A stretch of 5,241 nucleotides of DNA from Clostridia bacterium (GTDB lineage: Bacteria > Bacillota > Clostridia > TANB77 > CAG-508). A program made the position numbers and the translations under genes. Of this stretch, positions 1-5,241 are shown piece after piece. The stretch lies in NCBI GenBank assembly GCA_022791735.1, contig JAAVZQ010000095.1, positions 1-5,241 of the forward strand. Direction: 5' to 3'. The notes beneath the pieces are model-generated. The model searched no databases. It was not told the origin of the DNA and saw nothing but the letters and a program-made list of their open reading frames with translations. Position 1 is the first letter of the stretch, and each line of letters starts with the position of its first letter.

Positions 1-20
1 ATTCCCTTCTTGTTTTTCAT
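1..20 (-). CDS. possible 5' end of a divergent gene, perhaps the TetR-type repressor (partial)
   Basis: On the minus strand an ATG at 20-18 opens a frame reading MKNKKG before the window ends. A good leftward promoter lies just upstream, so a divergent gene certainly seems to begin near here. The exact start is doubtful. This ATG would fall only a few bases after the expected transcription start. The bases that follow, AAGAAGGGA on the minus strand (plus 2-10), look like a ribosome binding site for a start codon beyond the edge. The TetR identity is inferred only from the operator layout and from the frequent pairing of MMPL exporters with divergent TetR genes. No protein sequence here shows it. 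Confidence 0.25.
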
Positions 21-28
21 TTATATAC

Positions 29-57
29 ATTATCTCATATTTATGACGATTGGTCAA
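29..57 (-). promoter_or_regulatory. leftward sigma-A promoter of the divergent gene
   Basis: Read on the minus strand, the -35 box is TTGACC (plus 57-52) and the -10 box is GATAAT (plus 34-29), separated by exactly 17 bases. This is close to the sigma-A consensus. The -35 box lies inside a TGAC-N5-GTCA site, so a protein bound there would block polymerase. This fits an autoregulated repressor gene to the left of the window. Confidence 0.65.
43..57. promoter_or_regulatory. predicted operator 1 (TGAC-N5-GTCA) for a TetR-like repressor
   Basis: TGAC (44-47) and GTCA (53-56) are complementary half-sites separated by 5 bases. The spacing is the same as in the much more extensive palindrome over the rightward promoter at 357-389. 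Over 15 bases the two sites agree at 11 positions in either orientation. Here symmetry stops after the 4-bp half-sites, so this may be a weaker site. Its position over the leftward -35 box suggests repression of the divergent gene. The binding protein is inferred, not seen. Confidence 0.5.
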
Positions 58-114
58 TTATTTTGTAAAAATTTTAATTATTTATTCACATCTAAAAAAC
101 TTAAAGTCCGCGCA

Positions 115-134
115 GGGTAGTTATGTATGATTTT
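115..134 (+). repeat. left arm of the 20-bp perfect inverted repeat
   Basis: This arm is the exact reverse complement of 250-269. The arms are too long and exact to be chance in a region this size, and they bound the GC-richer interior of the element. Confidence 0.9.
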
Positions 135-249
135 GAGAACCACCGCGTAAGCGACCAAACGAGCAACCGCGAGTGCGAAATGGAGTAACCGACATATTAA
201 GCTACGCAGTAGCGTACAAATTGGAGGTTACGACACCAAGGTGTTTAAA

Positions 250-269
250 AAAATCATACATAACTACCC
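250..269 (-). repeat. right arm of the 20-bp perfect inverted repeat
   Basis: This arm is the exact reverse complement of 115-134. Beyond it the sequence GTGGCAGGACCT (270-281) continues to pair, with bulges, to bases 105-114. Confidence 0.9.
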
Positions 270-328
270 GTGGCAGGACCTATAACATTTTAAACTGTGA
301 ATTAATAATTAAAATTTTCTAAAAACTA

Positions 329-357
329 TTGACATATCAAAAACACGAGCGTATAAT
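329..357 (+). promoter_or_regulatory. rightward sigma-A promoter of the MMPL operon
   Basis: The -35 box TTGACA (329-334) and -10 box TATAAT (352-357) are both perfect consensus with a 17-base spacer. Transcription should begin around 363-366. A promoter this strong is expected to be held in check, and the large palindrome at 357-389 covers its start point. Confidence 0.9.
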
Positions 358-389
358 ATATAAAAATGACCGTTAGTCATTTTTATATA
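357..389. promoter_or_regulatory. predicted operator 2: 14-bp perfect palindrome over the transcription start
   Basis: The arms 357-370 and 376-389 are perfectly complementary over 14 bp, with the 5-base centre CGTTA. The core ATGAC-CGTTA-GTCAT resembles the dyads bound by TetR-family repressors. The palindrome begins at the last base of the -10 box and spans the start point, so bound protein would block initiation. The same half-sites and spacing recur at 44-56 over the divergent promoter. As RNA it could also fold into a 5' hairpin, but no U-tract follows, so it is not a terminator. Confidence 0.7.
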
Positions 390-425
390 ACAAGTAAAAA
401 AGAAAATATAGAAAGGAGTGCTTCT

Positions 426-2507
426 ATGCATAAAATTGGAAAAGCAATATGCAAATATAGAAGAATAATCTTAGCTATTGCGTTACTACTTATAATACCA
501 GCATTGATTGGAATGAAAGCAACAAAAATAAATTATGATATATTGGTATATCTTCCAAGCGATGTAGAAACAATTCAAGGTGAAAACATTTTATCAAATG
601 ACTTTAATATGGGAGCCTTTTCAGTAATAATTCTCGAAGATATGCAAACAAAGGACATTTTAAAACTAGAGGATAAGATAAAAGAAGTACCAAATGTTGA
701 AAAAGTCATAAGCATAGCAGACGTAATAGGAACTAGTATCCCAACAGAGATGTTGCCCGATAAATTGAAGGATAAAATTTATAAAGATAATTCTACAATT
801 ATGCTAGTTACATTTAAAGACCAAATATCAGCAGATAGCACAATGGAAGCGGTAGAAACCCTAAGAGACATAACAGACGAAAGATGCAAAATAAGTGGAA
901 TGACTTCAACAGTACTTGATACAAGAAATTTATCAAACTCTGAAATTGCAATATATGTAGTAATTGCAGTAATACTATGTTTAATTGTACTAGAGATAGC
1001 GCTAGACTCATATATTGCACCAATACTTTTACTTCTAAATATTGGAATTGCTATTTTGTATAATATGGGAACAAATATTTTTCTAGGGGAGATATCATAT
1101 ATAACAAAAGCAATTAGTGCGGTTTTACAACTTGGTGTTACAATGGACTTTGCGATTTTCTTATATCATAGTTATATGCAAGAAAAAGAAAATTTTGAAA
1201 GTAACGAAGATGCAATGGCAAGTGCAATACATAAGACTTTACTTTCAGTAGTGGGAAGTTCTCTTACAACAATAGCAGGCTTTTTGGCACTTTGCAGTAT
1301 GAACCTTACACTTGGAAGAGATATAGGAATAGTTATGGCAAAAGGAGTTTTCTGCGGAGTAGTTTGCGTACTTACAGTACTTCCAGCTATGATACTTAAT
1401 CTTAATGGACTTATTGAAAAAACAAAACATAAAGAAATACTTCCAAAGTTTGAAGGCGTAAAAAACTTTGTAGTTAAACATTATAAAGCAATTATTTTAG
1501 TATTTATTGTACTTTTGCCAATTGCTTTTTATGGATATTCACACACAGAAAATTATTACAACCTAGATAAATCACTTCCAAAAACATTAGATAGCGTAAT
1601 TGCAAATACAGAACTCAAAGAAAAATTTAATATGGTGTCTATGGAACTTTTGCTAGTAGATAAGGATTTGCCAGACAGTACGGTCAATAAAATGCTTGAC
1701 GAAATAGAGGAATTAGATGGTATAGAGTGGGCACTTGGATTTTCAAAAGTATCTAGTTTAGGAATTCCGAGGGAAATGATTCCAGAAGAAGCGATAGATG
1801 TATTCCAAAATGACGAATACCAAATGATAATAATTAATTCAAATTACGAAATGGCAACAAATGAGCTAAATGCACAAGTTACAAAGGTTAACGAAATAAT
1901 AAAAAAATATGATGAAAACGCAATACTTGCTGGAGAAGGACCACTTATGAAAGACTTGGTTGAAATAAGCGACCATGACTTCAATAGCGTAAATTCAGTT
2001 TCTATTGTAATCATATTCATAATTATGATAGTTGTACTAAAATCAATATCATTACCAGTAATTCTAATTATTGTTATCGAATTTGCAATATTCATTAATA
2101 TGGGAATTCCATATTATACAAATACAATATTACCATTTATTGCATCAATTGTAATTGGCACAATACAGCTTGGAGCAACAATAGATTATGCAATACTTAT
2201 TACAAATAAATATATTACATCAAGGAAAGATGGAATAGACAAGAAAGCTGCGGTATCAGAAGCACTTGGCACATCAATAGGATCTATTTTAATTAGCGGA
2301 CTTTGTTTCTTTGGAGCTACCTTTGGGGTTGGTGCCTATTCAAAAATAGAAATGATTGGTTCACTATGTACATTAATGTCAAGAGGAGCGATTGTAAGTG
2401 TATTCTGCGTAGTGTTAATACTTCCGTCACTTCTAATGGCATTTGATAAGTTAATTTGTAAAACCACAATGGGGATGAAAAAGAAAGGATTGATTAATAA
2501 TGAATAG
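426..2507 (+). CDS. MMPL/RND-superfamily membrane transporter
   Basis: This encodes a 693-residue polytopic protein of the RND superfamily, MMPL type. Members export lipids, lipid-like or hydrophobic compounds, using the proton gradient. The layout is the usual duplicated one: helix 1 (about 14-30), a large extracytoplasmic loop (31-170), helices 2-6 (about 172-324), helix 7 (about 354-372), a second loop (373-520) and helices 8-12 (about 523-672). The two halves repeat the key helix motif: GVTMDFAIF (Asp241) in helix 4 and GATIDYAIL (Asp587) in helix 10. These match the Asp-Tyr proton-relay pairs of MmpL proteins, with Phe in place of Tyr in the first. The start at 426 is chosen because AAAGGAG (412-418) lies 7 bases upstream. 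An in-frame ATG at 366 lies in the operator at the expected transcription start, has no ribosome binding site, and would put 20 polar residues before helix 1. The gene overlaps the next by 8 bp, implying translational coupling. The substrate cannot be told from sequence. Confidence 0.93.
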   Translation: MHKIGKAICKYRRIILAIALLLIIPALIGMKATKINYDILVYLPSDVETIQGENILSNDFNMGAFSVIILEDMQTKDILKLEDKIKEVPNVEKVISIADVIGTSIPTEMLPDKLKDKIYKDNSTIMLVTFKDQISADSTMEAVETLRDITDERCKISGMTSTVLDTRNLSNSEIAIYVVIAVILCLIVLEIALDSYIAPILLLLNIGIAILYNMGTNIFLGEISYITKAISAVLQLGVTMDFAIFLYHSYMQEKENFESNEDAMASAIHKTLLSVVGSSLTTIAGFLALCSMNLTLGRDIGIVMAKGVFCGVVCVLTVLPAMILNLNGLIEKTKHKEILPKFEGVKNFVVKHYKAIILVFIVLLPIAFYGYSHTENYYNLDKSLPKTLDSVIANTELKEKFNMVSMELLLVDKDLPDSTVNKMLDEIEELDGIEWALGFSKVSSLGIPREMIPEEAIDVFQNDEYQMIIINSNYEMATNELNAQVTKVNEIIKKYDENAILAGEGPLMKDLVEISDHDFNSVNSVSIVIIFIIMIVVLKSISLPVILIIVIEFAIFINMGIPYYTNTILPFIASIVIGTIQLGATIDYAILITNKYITSRKDGIDKKAAVSEALGTSIGSILISGLCFFGATFGVGAYSKIEMIGSLCTLMSRGAIVSVFCVVLILPSLLMAFDKLICKTTMGMKKKGLINNE

Positions 2508-2614
2508 AAAATTAAAAGCAAAAATAACTTCTAGTGTGCTACTTTGTACAATGTTAACATATACTAGCCCAATATTCGCATACACAAAAGAGGAAACAGT
2601 TTATACTAAAGTAG

Positions 2615-2637
2615 ATAATTCTCGGAAAAGAATATAA
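2615..2637 (+). other. frameshift site in the secreted-protein gene
   Basis: The signal-peptide frame and the downstream frame overlap only between TAG 2612-2614 (which closes the downstream frame upstream) and TAA 2635-2637 (which closes the first frame), so the indel lies here. Reading AAT TCT then dropping C2623 gives GGA AAA GAA TAT, restoring ...VDNSGKEYNT. The unshifted reading needs CGG, a rare-looking codon in this AT-rich sequence. One extra base is the simplest explanation. Confidence 0.85.
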
Positions 2638-3427
2638 TACAATTGTAAGTACGCATTTAACAAATGATGGAAGCGAAAATTTAATTAATGATTTATCGGA
2701 TTTGATTAATATAAAAAATACACATGGAGATGAAGAGTTTACTAAAAGTGGTGATAACTTAATTTGGGATGCAGACGGTGCAGATATATATTATCAAGGA
2801 GAAAGCCAAAAAAAGCTTCCAATTGATTGTAGTGTAAAATATGAATTAGATGGGGAAGAGATTTCTGCTAAAGATTTAGTAGGAAAAAGTGGAAAAGTTA
2901 AAATAATTGTAAAATACAAAAATAAAGATGAGCATATAGTAAATATCCAAGGAAGAGATACAAAACTATATACACCATTTGTTGTAGTATGTGGAACTAT
3001 TTTAGATAATACAAATCACAAAAATATAGAAGTTTCAAACGGAAAAATCGTAAATGATGGAAATAAAACTTTCGTGCTAGGTATGGCATTTCCAGGACTT
3101 AAAGAGAGCTTAGATATTTCAAGTGATAAAGTGGATTTTCCAGATACAGTTGAAATGACTATGGAAGCAAACGAATTTGAAATAGGGAACATTGCAAGCT
3201 TTATTACACCAAAATTATTAGAGGAAGAAGAGTTATCTACATTTGATGATTTAGACGAGATGTATAATAAGGTGAACACATTAGAAAGTTCTAGTAAAGA
3301 GTTAGAAAATGGTGCAAATACTTTAAAATCAGGAGTAGACACATTTTATGAAAAATCACAAGAATTTAATAGTGCTATGAAAGAAGTTTCAAAAGGCGCA
3401 AATACTATATATAAGAGCTATACAGAG

Positions 3428-3590
3428 CTTGATGATGGAATTAATACTTTAAACGATGGTACAAACGAACTAAAAGACGGAGCAAAAAAGCTTGACGATG
3501 GAGCAAAAGAATTGAAAGATGGAGCAAAAAATTTGAATGCAGGATTAAAGACAGCAGGTGCTGGAGTTAAAGAGTTAAGCACAGGACTAA
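3428..3590 (+). repeat. heptad-repeat block 1 (21-bp coding repeats)
   Basis: There are about eight imperfect 7-codon units with Leu at position 4 and Gly at position 7, such as LKDGAKK and LDDGAKE. The DNA is repetitive too, with GATGGAGCAAAA-like words recurring at 21-base spacing. Looser units begin earlier, around 3278. Such heptads are predicted to form an elongated helical rod outside the cell. Confidence 0.85.
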
Positions 3591-4138
3591 ATGCAGCATA
3601 TAACTCACTTACAGGTGCATCTGCTAGTACAAAGAGTACCAAGACAGGAAATAGTACATCTGAAATAAAAGATGCATTAGAAGATGCGACTAAACCAATA
3701 ATTGACAATGTAGGAAAACTAGTAGTAGATAATAATACAGTTCTAGGAGCAGATGAAAAACTTCTAAATGAACAGATAAAATTGTTGAATGAACAAAAAA
3801 AGATTTTACAAGGAATAACACCTCAAACAGACGAAATTACAGCACAAATTACGGCAATTGATAGCCAAGTAGTGGCGATTAACAAACAAATAGGAGCAAT
3901 AAAAACACAAGTTGCAACAAATACAGGAACAGCTAGTGCTTTAAATAGTTCATTAGGTACACAGCTAGACAATGCTGCAAATGCAATACAAGCGCAGATT
4001 TCCGAGCAAATAAAAGTTGCACTTGGTTCAATAAATGCAAAGCTTCCAGCATTAATAGAAAAGCTAAAAGAAGCGGCAGATGGAGCAAAAGCATTAGACA
4101 CATCATTTGATAAATTAATTTTACCAGGATCAGAAAAG

Positions 4139-4369
4139 CTTACTAATGGAACAATGGAGTTATCAAATGGTGCAAAAGATTTATATAAAGGAACAGAAAC
4201 ATTATCAGACGGAGCAAAAGCACTAAGTGAAGGTTCAAAAGAAATGAAAGATGGACTAAGCACATTAGATAATGGAGCAACTGAGCTTTCAAATGCAAAT
4301 GACCAGTTGACAGATGGTGCAGGTACAATATCAAATGGCGCAAAAACGCTTGCAGACGGAGTAAATCGT
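4139..4369 (+). repeat. heptad-repeat block 2 (21-bp coding repeats)
   Basis: This is the second, longer run of xxxLxxG units (LTNGTME, LSNGAKD, LSDGAKA and similar), about eleven in all. It is separated from block 1 by a coiled-coil linker at roughly 3720-4080. The two blocks plus linker could form a long hairpin or stalk; that shape is inference. Confidence 0.85.
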
Positions 4370-4631
4370 TTCAATACAGAAGGAATAAACAAAGTTTGTT
4401 CATACATAAATGGCGATGTAAAAGATATGACAGAAAGAGTAGAAAAACTAAAAGATTTAGCAAATGAATATAAAACATTTACAATGTTAAATGATAGTAC
4501 AGAGGGAAGTGTAAAATTCATCATGTTAATGGATGGTATAAGTATAAAAGATATGCAAAAAGAAGAAATAATATTAAACCAAGACAAAGATGATAAAAAA
4601 GAGAACTAAATGTTAATAATTTACCAAAATG

Positions 4632-4640
4632 TGGTATAAT
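4632..4640 (+). promoter_or_regulatory. extended -10 promoter for the DUF308 gene
   Basis: TGG-TATAAT forms a perfect -10 box (4635-4640) with the TGn extension (4632-4634). No good -35 box is visible; TGTTAA (4611-4616, 18-base spacing) is the nearest candidate. Extended -10 promoters can work without one. The promoter lies just after the secreted-protein stop, so the third gene can be transcribed independently of the operator-controlled promoter. Confidence 0.6.
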
Positions 4641-4681
4641 ATAGATGAAAAATAAATAATACAAAGGAGGTACCTTAAAAC

Positions 4682-5227
4682 ATGGAAAATATCGAGAAAA
4701 TCTTTAAAAAAACTGGATGGGCTTCAATACTTACTTCTGTAGTTTTTGCAATATTGGGATTAATACTTGCATTTTACCCTGGAACTACACTAAAAGTAAT
4801 ATCGTGCATATTAGGAATAATTTTCATAGTTATAGGAATATTCAAATTAGTAAACTATTTTCTAGCAAAGGGTAAATATGATTTTTACAACTATGATTTA
4901 ATCTTTGGACTAATGGCGGTTGTGATAGGAATAGTTACAATAATTTTCAAAGACACAATAGAATCAATCTTTAGGATAATAATAGGAATATGGATAATTT
5001 ACAGTTCGCTAATTAGAATGAGTGCGTCATTTAAATTAAAAACAATGAAAATAGATGCATGGATGTATAGTTTAATATTAGCACTACTTATGCTTGCATG
5101 TGGAATATTTATCACATTTAAATCAGGTTCAATAGTTATAGCAATTGGAGTGGTGATGATAGTATATTCAATAATAGATATTATCGAAGATGTAATATTT
5201 ATGAAAAATGTAAAAGATATATTTTAA
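4682..5227 (+). CDS. DUF308/HdeD-like six-helix membrane protein
   Basis: This is a 181-residue, very hydrophobic protein with six predicted membrane helices at about 13-31, 37-61, 72-90, 94-113, 127-146 and 149-171. They pair as three hairpins with short loops. The pattern of Gly-rich helices and the FYPG turn after helix 1 (31-34) fits the DUF308 family. That family includes the HdeD acid-resistance protein of enterobacteria; its molecular function in Firmicutes is not established. The start is well supported: AAAGGAGG (4663-4670) lies 11 bases before ATG. The gene lies 72 bp after the secreted-protein gene with its own extended -10 promoter and no terminator between, so readthrough from the operon is also possible. 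A link to the transporter's role in the envelope is inferred from position only. Confidence 0.82.
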   Translation: MENIEKIFKKTGWASILTSVVFAILGLILAFYPGTTLKVISCILGIIFIVIGIFKLVNYFLAKGKYDFYNYDLIFGLMAVVIGIVTIIFKDTIESIFRIIIGIWIIYSSLIRMSASFKLKTMKIDAWMYSLILALLMLACGIFITFKSGSIVIAIGVVMIVYSIIDIIEDVIFMKNVKDIF

Positions 5228-5232
5228 TATAT

Positions 5233-5241
5233 AAAAGAGGG
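5233..5241 (+). promoter_or_regulatory. possible ribosome binding site of a gene beyond the right edge
   Basis: The purine-rich run AAAAGAGGG starts 5 bases after the DUF308 stop and runs into the window edge. It resembles the ribosome binding sites seen before the other genes here, so the operon may continue. No start codon is in the window. Confidence 0.3.

Larger units (their letters stand above)
105..281. mobile_element. MITE-like inverted-repeat element, non-autonomous
   Basis: A perfect 20-bp inverted repeat, GGGTAGTTATGTATGATTTT at 115-134 and its complement at 250-269, encloses about 115 bp. Pairing continues outward with small bulges: GTCC 106-109 with GGAC 276-279, GC 110-111 with GC 273-274, and CA 113-114 with TG 271-272. 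This gives about 28 pairs. The interior is clearly richer in G+C than the surrounding DNA. It holds nested hairpins: CGC-GTAA-GCG 144-153, CGC-GAGT-GCG 168-177, GTAACC/GGTTAC 185-190 with 226-231 enclosing GCTAC-GCA-GTAGC 201-213, and ACACC-AA-GGTGT 233-244. There is no transposase, and no convincing target-site duplication is visible. It could be a MITE, a REP-like repeat or a structured RNA; the insertion reading rests on its composition and sharp ends. Confidence 0.6.
2500..4609 (+). pseudogene. secreted xxxLxxG heptad-repeat protein (YhgE/Pip-like), interrupted by a frameshift
   Basis: The natural start is ATG 2500, overlapping the transporter stop, with AAAGGA at 2484-2488. It begins a signal peptide (charged MNRKLKAK, hydrophobic core, cleavage likely after SPIFA at residue 27). 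This frame ends at TAA 2635-2637 after 45 codons. The +1 frame is open from 2615 to 4609 and continues the protein without loss (GKEYNTIVSTHL and onward). Repairing one base near 2623 gives about 702 residues. They contain a beta-rich N-terminal domain (28 to about 250), first heptad block (about 310-364), Gln/Ile/Asn-rich coiled-coil linker (about 405-530), second heptad block (about 547-621) and a charged tail. The repeats are of the X-X-X-Leu-X-X-Gly type known from YhgE/Pip and some MMPL proteins, but the membrane domain of YhgE is absent, so the product should be exported and free or wall-associated. It probably acts outside the membrane with the transporter; that role is inference. A TTG at 2702 could be called as a start, but it has no good ribosome binding site and lacks the signal peptide. 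Whether this is a real mutation or a sequencing error is open. Confidence 0.8.

Noticed and set aside
105..281. tRNA, riboswitch or known small RNA in the hairpin-rich element
   Set aside because: No cloverleaf, TPsiC-like motif or recognisable riboswitch core was found by eye; a covariance-model search would be decisive.
357..389. The 14-bp palindrome as an intrinsic terminator
   Set aside because: No T-run follows the right arm, the stem is AT-rich, and it starts at the -10 box, which fits an operator instead.
366..425. Upstream in-frame ATG at 366 extending the transporter by 20 residues
   Set aside because: It lies inside the operator palindrome at the expected transcription start, has no ribosome binding site and adds a polar leader; ATG 426 has AAAGGAG at the right distance.
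2500..2580. Lipoprotein signal at Cys16 of the secreted protein
   Set aside because: The residues before it (VLLC) lack the small residue required at -1 of a lipobox, and a normal cleavage site after SPIFA is present.
3823..4587. Long open frame on the minus strand (254 codons)
   Set aside because: It is the antisense of the repeat region; its Ser/Phe/Pro/Ala-rich low-complexity product follows from the 21-bp repeats, and no promoter or ribosome binding site was evident.
2702..4609. TTG at 2702 as the true start of the heptad-repeat protein
   Set aside because: No good ribosome binding site, no export signal, and protein-like sequence continues upstream in frame to about 2624 and then, after a one-base shift, into a clear signal peptide.
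4622..4636. TACCA/TGGTA inverted repeat overlapping the DUF308 promoter
   Set aside because: Only 5 bp with a 5-base gap and no extension; easily chance in AT-rich sequence.

Overview
The window is AT-rich, with ATA, AGA and TTA codons common, strong AAAGGAG-type ribosome binding sites and consensus sigma-A promoters. This points to a low-GC Firmicute, most likely a clostridial (gut-type) genome. No species can be named from the sequence alone.

Positions 1-425 form a divergent regulatory region. A leftward promoter (-35 at 52-57, -10 at 29-34) drives a gene that lies almost wholly outside the left edge. A rightward promoter (-35 at 329-334, -10 at 352-357) drives the genes in the window. Each promoter carries a TGAC-N5-GTCA site, which suggests one shared repressor, probably TetR-like, encoded by the leftward gene. 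Between the two promoters sits a compact, GC-richer element of about 177 bp (105-281). It is bounded by a perfect 20-bp inverted repeat and has small hairpins inside, so it looks like a MITE-like insertion. Positions 61-104 are plain AT-rich sequence with nothing recognisable.

Positions 426-2507 encode an MMPL/RND-superfamily membrane transporter of 693 residues. Its stop overlaps by 8 bp the start of a gene for a secreted protein (2500-4609). That protein has a signal peptide, a beta-rich N-terminal domain, two blocks of xxxLxxG heptad repeats and a coiled-coil linker. The second gene is broken by a single-base +1 frameshift near 2623. Repaired, it would encode about 702 residues.

After a short gap with its own extended -10 promoter comes a six-helix DUF308/HdeD-like membrane protein (4682-5227). 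The window ends in a purine-rich stretch that could be the ribosome binding site of another gene.

Taken together this is a regulated envelope-transport cassette: a probable repressor, a lipid or hydrophobe exporter of the MMPL type and an extracellular partner made with it. A small membrane protein that can be transcribed separately follows. The least explained parts are the inverted-repeat element between the two operators and the frameshift in the secreted partner.
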